This document shows, piece after piece, positions 1-6,228 of a stretch of 6,781 bases of DNA (positions are counted from its first letter, which is position 1; each line of letters opens with the position of its first letter). The DNA comes from DASYSL01 sp036003365. Its GTDB lineage: Bacteria > Eisenbacteria > RBG-16-71-46 > DASYSL01. The DNA lies in NCBI GenBank assembly GCA_036003365.1, contig DASYSL010000193.1, positions 1 through 6,781 on the forward strand, in the 5' to 3' direction. The notes beneath the pieces are model-generated. The model was not told the origin of the DNA and ran no database searches. It was given only the letters and a program-made list of their open reading frames with translations. The translations under genes were made by a program, and so were the position numbers.

Positions 1-1272
1 CTGCCCTCGGCGCTCGCCACCACCGCACTCGTGCCGGTTTTCGCCGCGCTCGCGGCGCGCGTCCTGGGCGTGGGACTCGCCGCGCCCGCCGCGTGGATGG
101 TGGCGCTCTCGCCGTATCTCGTGTGGTACGGCCAGGAGGCACGCAACTACGCCTTCGCGATGCTCTTCTCCACGCTCGCCGCCCTCGCCGCCTGGGACTG
201 GCACGAGCGCGGCGAGGCGCGCCAGGGCGCGTGGTTCGTCCTCTGGGCTTGGTTGGGTTTGCTCTCCAATCTCAACGTGGGGCTCGTGCTGCCCTTTCTG
301 CTCGCCTGGGTGGCGCTGCCGCACGACGGGCGGCGCGGGCAATGGAAGGGGGCGCTGGTCGCCGTCTTGGCGCTCGGTGTCCTGGAAGCGCCGTGGGCCA
401 TCGCCTACTCGCACTTCACGCTCTACTCGCGCCTCGCGCCGATGTCGCCCGTGCAGCCCGCCAACACCACGATCCGCGAGGGGCTGATCTTCTCGTGGGG
501 CGCCTATCCGTTCACCTTCTCGGCGTTCTCGGTGGGGTACTCGTTCGGACCGAGCTTGTTCGAGCTGCACGACGGCTCGCCCTATCAGGTGGCCATGCAT
601 TACTGGCCGTGGCTTTTGCCCATGGCGGTGGTGTTCGCCGCGCTCGCCGTGTGCGGGCTCGTGGCTTTGTGGCGCGAGCGCTCGCGCTTTCTCTTCTGCG
701 CCGGTCTCGTGGTCCTGCCCCTCGTTTGCGTGACCTATTTCGCGCTGCGCAACTTCAAGGTGTTCAACCCGCGTTACGTGTCGTCGGGGATCGCGGGCTA
801 CTACCTCATCCTGCTCGCCGGCTGGGTGGCGCTGCCGCCGGCGTGGCGACGGGTGGCCACCGTGCTCGTCCTCGCCATGTGGGGCTGGTCTCTGGGGCAT
901 CACTATTTCGACCCCAAGAACGCCAAGGAGGATTACCGCGCCGCGACCGCCTGGCTCGCCCCGCGCATCCATGCCGAGGACCAGCTCATCGGCGCCGGCA
1001 GCCCGGCCATGCTCGAGTACTACTGGCGCGGCCGCGAGCCGGCGCACGATTCGTTCTGGCTCGGCCTGGCCGCCGATTCACTCAACATGGTGGCGCAGTT
1101 CGATTCTCTGCGAGACTCGAGGAAGGTCACCTACGTTCTCGTCTCACGCCCATACGCCTTCGACCCGCGCGGTCGCTTCGAGTCGTTCCTCATGGGAAGC
1201 CCTGGCGTCGAGAAGACGGTGTTCCACGGCGTGACGCTTTACCGTTTGCCGGCCGCGGGAGCTTCGCCATGA
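1..1272 (+). CDS. GT39/ArnT-like membrane glycosyltransferase, 5' partial
   Basis: This is the C-terminal ~423 residues of a polytopic inner-membrane glycosyltransferase. The frame is open from base 1, where it reads LPSALATTAL, a segment typical of the dolichyl/polyprenyl-phosphate-sugar transferase superfamily (PMT_2, ArnT-like), so the true start is upstream. Visible residues 38-51 (SPYLVWYGQEARNY) carry the QEARxY signature of that family. About eight hydrophobic segments follow, ending near base 900, and then a soluble C-terminal region of ~120 residues starting around FDPKNAKEDYRAA. Known members move a sugar from a polyprenyl-phosphate donor to lipid, protein or glycan on the periplasmic side. 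The acidic catalytic residue of the first external loop would lie in the missing N-terminal part, so activity cannot be judged. The TGA stop overlaps the next ATG (ATGA). Donor and acceptor are unknown; a role in decorating or assembling the polysaccharide is inferred from the neighbours. Confidence 0.85.
   Translation: MPSALATTALVPVFAALAARVLGVGLAAPAAWMVALSPYLVWYGQEARNYAFAMLFSTLAALAAWDWHERGEARQGAWFVLWAWLGLLSNLNVGLVLPFLLAWVALPHDGRRGQWKGALVAVLALGVLEAPWAIAYSHFTLYSRLAPMSPVQPANTTIREGLIFSWGAYPFTFSAFSVGYSFGPSLFELHDGSPYQVAMHYWPWLLPMAVVFAALAVCGLVALWRERSRFLFCAGLVVLPLVCVTYFALRNFKVFNPRYVSSGIAGYYLILLAGWVALPPAWRRVATVLVLAMWGWSLGHHYFDPKNAKEDYRAATAWLAPRIHAEDQLIGAGSPAMLEYYWRGREPAHDSFWLGLAADSLNMVAQFDSLRDSRKVTYVLVSRPYAFDPRGRFESFLMGSPGVEKTVFHGVTLYRLPAAGASP
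1257..1261 (+). promoter_or_regulatory. Shine-Dalgarno for the heparinase-like gene
   Basis: GGGAG lies inside the last codons of the membrane glycosyltransferase gene, 7 bases before the ATG at 1269. It supports that start over the open but start-poor frame upstream. Confidence 0.55.
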
Positions 1273-3668
1273 GCCAAGGAAAGCTCGCCTGGCGCTGGGC
1301 GCGCCTGGCCGCCATGTCTCCGGCCGAGATCACCTGGCGTGTCCAGGAGGAATGGCAGCGGCGCTGGGAAGGCATGGCGGCTGGACGCGAGCGCTACCGT
1401 CCCTGGCGCGACCCGGTGGGCGACGCCCTGCGCGCTTCGCTGGTGCCGCTGGTGCCCGAGCCCGCGTGGCGCGACGCGTTTCGCGAGGAGTTTCCTGCCG
1501 ATTACGAGCGCCTCGGCAAGCGCGCGCGCGCCGCGCGTGAGGGGCGGGTCATGCTCTTCGCGCGCGAATACGCGGTGGGGGCGCCGCCCGACTGGCACTT
1601 CGATCCCGGCTCGCGCGCGCATGCGCCCCAGGTGGCGGCGGCCAAGCTCGACTATCGCGACCTCGGCAAGGTGGGCAGCGCGCGGCGCATCTGGGAGCTG
1701 AACCGCCACCATCATCTGACCGAGGTGGCGCTGTGGGCGTGGGCGGCGCGCGATCACGACGCCGCGCGCTTCGTGGCCGAGGAGTGGCGCGACTGGTGCA
1801 AGCACAATCCGCCGCTCGTGGGCATCAACTGGACGTCGGGCTTGGAGCTCGCCATCCGCACGATCTCGTGGGCCGAGATGCTGGCGCTCCTGCTCGATCT
1901 CGAGGGCGCAGCACCCGATGCCGAGACCCTGGCGCTCGTGGTGGGCGCGTGGGCGCGCCAGATCGAGCACGTGCGCGCCCACGACTCGCGCTTCTCCTCG
2001 GCCAACAATCACCGGATCGGCGAGGCGGCGGCGGTGGCGATCGCCGGGCACGCGCTCCCTTTTCATCCCCAGGCGGCGGAGTGGTGGAGCTGGGGCAAGA
2101 GCACGCTCGAAGAGGAGATCCTGCTCCAGATCGCGCCCGACGGCGTGGGCCGCGAGCAAGCGTTCGCCTATCAGCGCTTCGTGATCGACTTCGCCATGCT
2201 CGTCAGCCTCTTCGCGCGCGCGCGCGGAGAAGATCTCTCGTCCGCCTGTCTGGAGCGGCTCGGCCGCGCCTGCGACTTCCTGGCGGCGGTCAGCGGCCCC
2301 GAGGGGCGCGCCTTCGCGGTGGGCGACGACGACGAGGGACGGGCACTCGGTCTGGGCGAGGAGTGGGAAGATCGCACGGCGGCGAGCCTCGAGTGCGCCG
2401 GGTGGTGGCTCGACGAGCCGCGCTGGCGCACGAGCCGCCATCCGCGCGCGCGCTGGCTCGGGCTCGCGCGTGACGAGGAGCCGGCCACCACAGCATCGAC
2501 GCGCAGCACGGGTGCCATCGACGTGCGCGCCTTTCCCGAAGGCGGCTACGCCGTGGTCGAAGGCGAAGCCGGGCGGGCCCCCCTGCGCGCGCTCTTCGAC
2601 GCCGGGCCGCTCGGCTTCGGCGCGCTCGCGGCGCACGGCCACGCCGACGCGCTGTCTTTCCTCGTGCGGCTCGGCGAGGACCTGCTGATCGATCCGGGCA
2701 CCGGCTCCTACCACGGCGATCCCGACTGGCGTGAGGAGCTGCGCGGCACGCGCGCCCACAACACGGTCGAGATCGACGGGCTCGATCAGTCGGAGCGGCG
2801 CGGGCTCTTCTTGTGGGGGCGCAGGGCCGAGGCGCGCCTCATCGCCGCCGGGGGTCGAGCGCGCTGGTTCACGCTCGCCGGCCGCCACGACGGTTACGCG
2901 CCCACGGGCATTCCGGAGACGCGCCGGGCCATCCTCGGCCATGCGGGCGAGGGCGGGCTCACGCTCCTGGTCGTAGACGAGGCACTGGGCAAGGGAGCGC
3001 ACGTGGCGGTGACCCGCTGGCAGCTCGGAGAGGGCATCCCGGTGCCCGCCGAGCCCGGGCCCCGGCCCGGCTTCCGGGTGCGCTATCCGGGAGGCGCCGA
3101 GGTGGTGCTGCGGGCCTCGGCCCTCGTGGCCGATGCCCATGAGGAGCCTTCGGTCCGGGCCGACTGCCGCTTCGGGGGAGACGGGGACGAGCGCGCCGAG
3201 TACTCTCCGCGCTTCGAGGAGCGGGCCCCGGCGGGGCGCGTCTCGCTGCGCCTCGAGGGCGTGGCACCCCTGGCATCCGCCTGGCTCATCGCCGCCCGCC
3301 CGGCCGAGGCGCGCGGTCTCGAGCGCACTCCTCTGGCTCCCGGCACCGAAGTCGCGACCTGCGAGGGCGGCCTTCTGTGGACCCGCCGCCTCGACCAACG
3401 CCGCGTCTTCCGTGCTCTCGTGGTGGCGCCCGGCCGAACCTCGGCCCGCGCCGGGGCGATTCGCCTCGAGGGGCGCGCCGCCGCCTGGGTGGAAGGGGAG
3501 TCGCCGGTCGAGGGTGAGCCCTTCGGCGTCGTCGTCGGCGCCACCCTGCTCGAAGCCGGACCGGTCCGCTGGGGACCGGCGGCCGCGCCGATCACCGGCG
3601 TGCTCTCGCTTTCGGAAGCCCGTCCGGGCGGCGGCACCGCCCGCACCGTGGAGGAACGCGTTCCGTGA
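1269..3668 (+). CDS. heparinase II/III-family protein (putative polysaccharide lyase)
   Basis: This 799-residue protein has the two-part heparinase II/III architecture: an N-terminal all-helical toroid (about residues 1-370, Hepar_II_III_N type) and a C-terminal beta-sandwich (about 430 onward, Hepar_II_III type). Visible hallmarks are NNHRIGE at 246-252, REQAFAYQRF around Y301, GDDDEGR at 352-358, HGHAD at 456-460, DPGTGSYHGD at 475-484 and RGTRAHNTV from 492. In characterised relatives (PL12, PL15, PL17, PL21) the Asn/His of the first motif, a Tyr and a sandwich His form the active site that beta-eliminates at uronic acid residues. N246/N247, H248, Y301 and H456/H458 are the candidates here. 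No signal peptide is seen: the N-terminus (MSQGKLAWRWARLAAMSPAEITWRV) is charged, so the protein looks cytoplasmic. It is longer than I would expect for polysaccharide-cluster relatives, with an extra C-terminal stretch from about residue 650. The ATG start is fixed by the ATGA overlap and a Shine-Dalgarno. The family is clear; the substrate and lyase activity are inferred. Confidence 0.9.
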   Translation: MSQGKLAWRWARLAAMSPAEITWRVQEEWQRRWEGMAAGRERYRPWRDPVGDALRASLVPLVPEPAWRDAFREEFPADYERLGKRARAAREGRVMLFAREYAVGAPPDWHFDPGSRAHAPQVAAAKLDYRDLGKVGSARRIWELNRHHHLTEVALWAWAARDHDAARFVAEEWRDWCKHNPPLVGINWTSGLELAIRTISWAEMLALLLDLEGAAPDAETLALVVGAWARQIEHVRAHDSRFSSANNHRIGEAAAVAIAGHALPFHPQAAEWWSWGKSTLEEEILLQIAPDGVGREQAFAYQRFVIDFAMLVSLFARARGEDLSSACLERLGRACDFLAAVSGPEGRAFAVGDDDEGRALGLGEEWEDRTAASLECAGWWLDEPRWRTSRHPRARWLGLARDEEPATTASTRSTGAIDVRAFPEGGYAVVEGEAGRAPLRALFDAGPLGFGALAAHGHADALSFLVRLGEDLLIDPGTGSYHGDPDWREELRGTRAHNTVEIDGLDQSERRGLFLWGRRAEARLIAAGGRARWFTLAGRHDGYAPTGIPETRRAILGHAGEGGLTLLVVDEALGKGAHVAVTRWQLGEGIPVPAEPGPRPGFRVRYPGGAEVVLRASALVADAHEEPSVRADCRFGGDGDERAEYSPRFEERAPAGRVSLRLEGVAPLASAWLIAARPAEARGLERTPLAPGTEVATCEGGLLWTRRLDQRRVFRALVVAPGRTSARAGAIRLEGRAAAWVEGESPVEGEPFGVVVGATLLEAGPVRWGPAAAPITGVLSLSEARPGGGTARTVEERVP
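3650..3654 (+). promoter_or_regulatory. Shine-Dalgarno for the GTG-started dehydrogenase gene
   Basis: GGAGG inside the 3' end of the heparinase-like gene, 10 bases before the GTG at 3665. It decides the non-ATG start, which also places the Rossmann GxGxxG motif at the usual distance from the N-terminus. Confidence 0.6.
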
Positions 3669-4981
3669 ACATCGCCGTCTTCGGATTGGGCTACGTCGGC
3701 TCGGTGACTTCCGCCTGCCTCGCCTCGCTCGGTCATCGCGTGACCGGCGTCGACATCTCCGAGCACAAGGTGGCCGACATCCGTTCAGGCAAGTCGCCGA
3801 TCGTGGAGCGCGACCTTCCCGGGCTCATCGAGGAGAACGTGAAGGCCGGGCGCCTCACCGCGACCACGGACGCCATCCTTGGCGTGAAGGACGCCGATCT
3901 CGTGCTCGTGTGCGTGGGCACGCCGAGCTTGGACGACGGCTCGCTCGACCTGGCGCACGCCGTGCACGCGGCCGCACAGGTGGGCAAAGCGCTGGCCGCG
4001 CACCCGCATCCGGCGGTGGTCGTGTTCCGGAGCACCATGCTCCCCGGCAGCGTGGAATCGATCCTGGTGCCCGCCATCGAGCAGGCGAGCGGTCTCCAGT
4101 GGGGCAAGGACTTCGGCGTCTGCTACAACCCCGAGTTCCTGCGCGAAGGCACGGCGGTCGCCGACTTCTTCGAAGCCCCGTACACCATTCTCGGCGTGCG
4201 CGCCGAGAAGGAAGCCGAGCCGGTGGCGGCCGCGTACGCCAAGCTGCCGGGCGACCTGCATACGGTCGATCTGCGCACGGCCGAGATGCTCAAGTACGTG
4301 AACAACTCGTTCCACGCGCTCAAAGTGGCGTTCGCCAACGAGGTCGGCCGCCTGTGCCAGCGCGAGTCCATCGATTCGCACGAGGTGATGCGCCTGGTGT
4401 GCATGGACACCAAGCTCAATCTCTCTCCTTATTATTTGCGGCCGGGGTTCGCCTTCGGCGGCTCGTGCCTGCCCAAGGACCTGCGCGCCATCACGCACCG
4501 CGCGCGCGAGCGGCATCTCGATCTGCCGGTGCTCGAATCGGTGCTGCGCTCGAACGACGTGCACGTGCAGGCGGCGGTGGCGGCGGTGGAGCGCCAGCGG
4601 CGCAAGAAGGTGGGCGTGCTCGGGCTCTCGTTCAAGGCCGAGACCGACGATCTGCGCGAGAGCCCCATCGTGCGCGTCGTCGGCACGCTGGTCGGCAAGG
4701 GCTATGAGCTGCTCCTGCACGACAACCACATCAACGTCGCGCGTCTCGTGGGCGCCAACCGCGACTTCCTGGAGCGCGAGATTCCCTATCTGGAGCGGCT
4801 GTTTCGCGCCGACGCGCGCGAGGTCGTGCGCGACTCGGAAGTCATCGTCATCGCCAACTCGCATCCGGCCTACCGCGAGGTGCCGGGCTGGCTCAACGGC
4901 GATCAGGTGGTGGTGGACTTCGTGCGGCTGCTCGAGCCGGGCCAGCTTCCGAACGGGCGCTACGTGGGGCTCGCCTGGTGA
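3665..4981 (+). CDS. algD: AlgD-type nucleotide-sugar 6-dehydrogenase (probable GDP-mannose 6-dehydrogenase)
   Basis: This 438-residue enzyme should oxidise a nucleotide-hexose to the uronic acid with two NAD+ in the cytoplasm, most likely GDP-mannose to GDP-mannuronate. The N-terminal Rossmann domain shows GLGYVG (G7, G9, G12) and D30 at the end of beta 2. The second-half motifs are NPEFLREG (E157, E161), the central helix with K210 and N214, and the catalytic-cysteine motif GFAFGGSCLPKD with C268. From memory, K210, N214 and C268 match the numbering of Pseudomonas aeruginosa AlgD (436 residues). The run KLNLSPYYLRPGFAFGGSC, the later GVLGLSFKAETDDLRESP and the GANRDFLEREIPYLERL segment also follow AlgD rather than UDP-glucose dehydrogenases, which usually read PGxGYGGSCFPKD. 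Specificity for GDP-mannose over UDP-sugars is therefore likely but not proven. It starts with GTG in a GTGA overlap after the heparinase-like gene and ends in a GTGA overlap with the GT4 gene, so its product probably supplies a uronic acid donor to this cluster. Confidence 0.9.
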   Translation: MNIAVFGLGYVGSVTSACLASLGHRVTGVDISEHKVADIRSGKSPIVERDLPGLIEENVKAGRLTATTDAILGVKDADLVLVCVGTPSLDDGSLDLAHAVHAAAQVGKALAAHPHPAVVVFRSTMLPGSVESILVPAIEQASGLQWGKDFGVCYNPEFLREGTAVADFFEAPYTILGVRAEKEAEPVAAAYAKLPGDLHTVDLRTAEMLKYVNNSFHALKVAFANEVGRLCQRESIDSHEVMRLVCMDTKLNLSPYYLRPGFAFGGSCLPKDLRAITHRARERHLDLPVLESVLRSNDVHVQAAVAAVERQRRKKVGVLGLSFKAETDDLRESPIVRVVGTLVGKGYELLLHDNHINVARLVGANRDFLEREIPYLERLFRADAREVVRDSEVIVIANSHPAYREVPGWLNGDQVVVDFVRLLEPGQLPNGRYVGLAW

Positions 4982-6228
4982 ACCCAGTCGGGCGCGTGCT
5001 GATCCTGGTCGAGAACCTCACGGTTCCCTTCGACCGCCGCGTGTGGCTCGAGGCGCGCGCGCTGACCGAAGCCGGCTACCACGTCTCGGTCATCTGCCCG
5101 ACCGGCCCGCCGCATGTGGCGCCGTACGAGAACCTGCAGGGCGTCCACATCTATCGCTATCCGGCGCCGCCGCTCACGCACTCGCGCCTCGACTACGTGC
5201 GCGAGTTCACCTACTGCTGGCTGCGCACCGCGTGGCTCACGCTGCGCGTGTCGCGCGAGCAGGGCTTCGACGTCATCCACGCCTGCAACCCGCCCGACAC
5301 GTTCTGGCTGCTCGGGCTTTTCTATAAGGTGTTTGGCGGGAAACGCTTCCTCTTCGACCAGCACGACCTCTGCCCGGAAGTCTTCCTGTCGCGCTTCGCC
5401 GAGAAGAGCGGCGGCAGGATTCACAAGACGCTCTTGTGGCTCGAGGGCTGCACTTATCGCACCGCCGACATGGTCATCGCCACCAACGCCTCGTACCGCG
5501 ACGTGGCCACGAGCCGCGGCCGCGTCCACCCGGACAACGTGGTGATCGTGCGCTCGGGACCGGAGCGTGGGCGCTTCACCGGCGTGGCGCCGGATCCGGC
5601 GCGCAAGCGCGGCAAGTGCTCGCTGGTCGCCTATCTCGGGGTCATGGGCCCGCAGGACGGTGTCGATTACCTGCTGCGCGCTGCCGCCGCACTCAAGAAG
5701 AAAGGCCGCACCGACATCGCCTACACGCTCATCGGCCATGGCGACTCGTACGACGATCTGGTGCGCCTGGCGGACGAGCTGGGCCTCACCGCCGACGTGC
5801 TCTTCACCGGACGCATTCCCGACGACGAGGTCGAGGCCATCCTGTCGAGCGCCGACGTGTGCGTGGGGCCCGATCCCAAGAACCCGCTCAACGACGTGTC
5901 GACGATGAACAAGATCGTCGAGTACATGGCCCTGGCCAAGCCCGTGGCCGCCTTCGACCTGCGCGAGACGCGCCAGTCCGCGGGGGAGGGCGCGCTCTAT
6001 GCGGTGCCCAACGAGGTCGAGGACCTGGCCGACAAGATCGCGATCCTGCTCGACGACCCGGCGCTCCGCCAGCGCATGGGTGAGTACAACCGCGAGCGCT
6101 TTCGCGCCTCCCTCGCGTGGGAGTACAGCAAGAGCGTGCTGGTGGGCGCCTACGACCGCTTGCTGCGCGTGCGCCGGCGCGCCCCGGAGGCGGCCGCCAC
6201 GTCGGCGTCGGCGGAGGCACGGTCGTGA
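4978..6228 (+). CDS. GT4-family glycosyltransferase
   Basis: This complete 416-residue GT-B fold glycosyltransferase probably transfers a sugar from a nucleotide donor onto a growing lipid-linked glycan at the cytoplasmic face. The N-terminal acceptor-side domain (about 1-195) begins with the family signature VLILVENLTVPFDRRVW (residues 7-23) and contains DVIHACNPPD (98-107) and FDQHDLCPEVF (from 126). The C-terminal donor-binding domain (about 212-390) shows YLGVMGPQDG (219-228), TGRIPDDEV (from 277) and NDVSTMNKIVEYMALAKPV, where E315 corresponds to the second Glu of the GT4 E-x7-E motif. The position of the first Glu is not acidic, a pattern I associate with this exopolysaccharide-cluster subfamily. 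The last ~20 residues are Ala/Arg/Ser-rich and probably disordered. The GTG start overlaps the stop of the dehydrogenase gene (GTGA); only a weak GGGG at 4966-4969 precedes it, so translation may rely on coupling. Sugar and linkage are unknown. Confidence 0.9.
   Translation: MNPVGRVLILVENLTVPFDRRVWLEARALTEAGYHVSVICPTGPPHVAPYENLQGVHIYRYPAPPLTHSRLDYVREFTYCWLRTAWLTLRVSREQGFDVIHACNPPDTFWLLGLFYKVFGGKRFLFDQHDLCPEVFLSRFAEKSGGRIHKTLLWLEGCTYRTADMVIATNASYRDVATSRGRVHPDNVVIVRSGPERGRFTGVAPDPARKRGKCSLVAYLGVMGPQDGVDYLLRAAAALKKKGRTDIAYTLIGHGDSYDDLVRLADELGLTADVLFTGRIPDDEVEAILSSADVCVGPDPKNPLNDVSTMNKIVEYMALAKPVAAFDLRETRQSAGEGALYAVPNEVEDLADKIAILLDDPALRQRMGEYNRERFRASLAWEYSKSVLVGAYDRLLRVRRRAPEAAATSASAEARS
6213..6217 (+). 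promoter_or_regulatory. Shine-Dalgarno for the second GT4 gene
   Basis: GGAGG within the last codons of the preceding GT4 gene, 7 bases before the GTG at 6225. Together with the GTGA overlap it fixes the start of a gene that has no early ATG. Confidence 0.6.

Noticed and set aside
93..1268. The heparinase frame stays open for more than 1100 bases upstream, which would give a 1191-residue protein.
   Set aside because: The extension is Arg/Ala-rich with no domain, lies over the membrane glycosyltransferase gene, and the ATG at 1269 has an ATGA overlap and a Shine-Dalgarno. It is a high-GC shadow frame, not a fusion.
1516..1540. Short GC-alternating runs (also at 1611-1622 and 2214-2226) that could look like Z-DNA or simple repeats.
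   Set aside because: They are short, in frame, and explained by Ala/Arg codons (gcg, cgc) in a GC-rich genome.
1239..3398. Antisense open frame of 719 codons opposite the heparinase-like gene.
   Set aside because: Low-complexity Ala/Arg/Gly/His-rich translation without motifs. Its openness is explained by GC-rich codons on the + strand.
3133..4707. Plus-strand open frame of 524 codons spanning the heparinase/dehydrogenase junction.
   Set aside because: It crosses two well-supported genes in another frame and encodes Arg/Ala/Gly-rich sequence typical of shadow frames.
3785..4864. Antisense open frame of 359 codons opposite the dehydrogenase gene.
   Set aside because: Mirror of a strongly conserved gene; the translation is His/Val/Arg-rich with no family signature.
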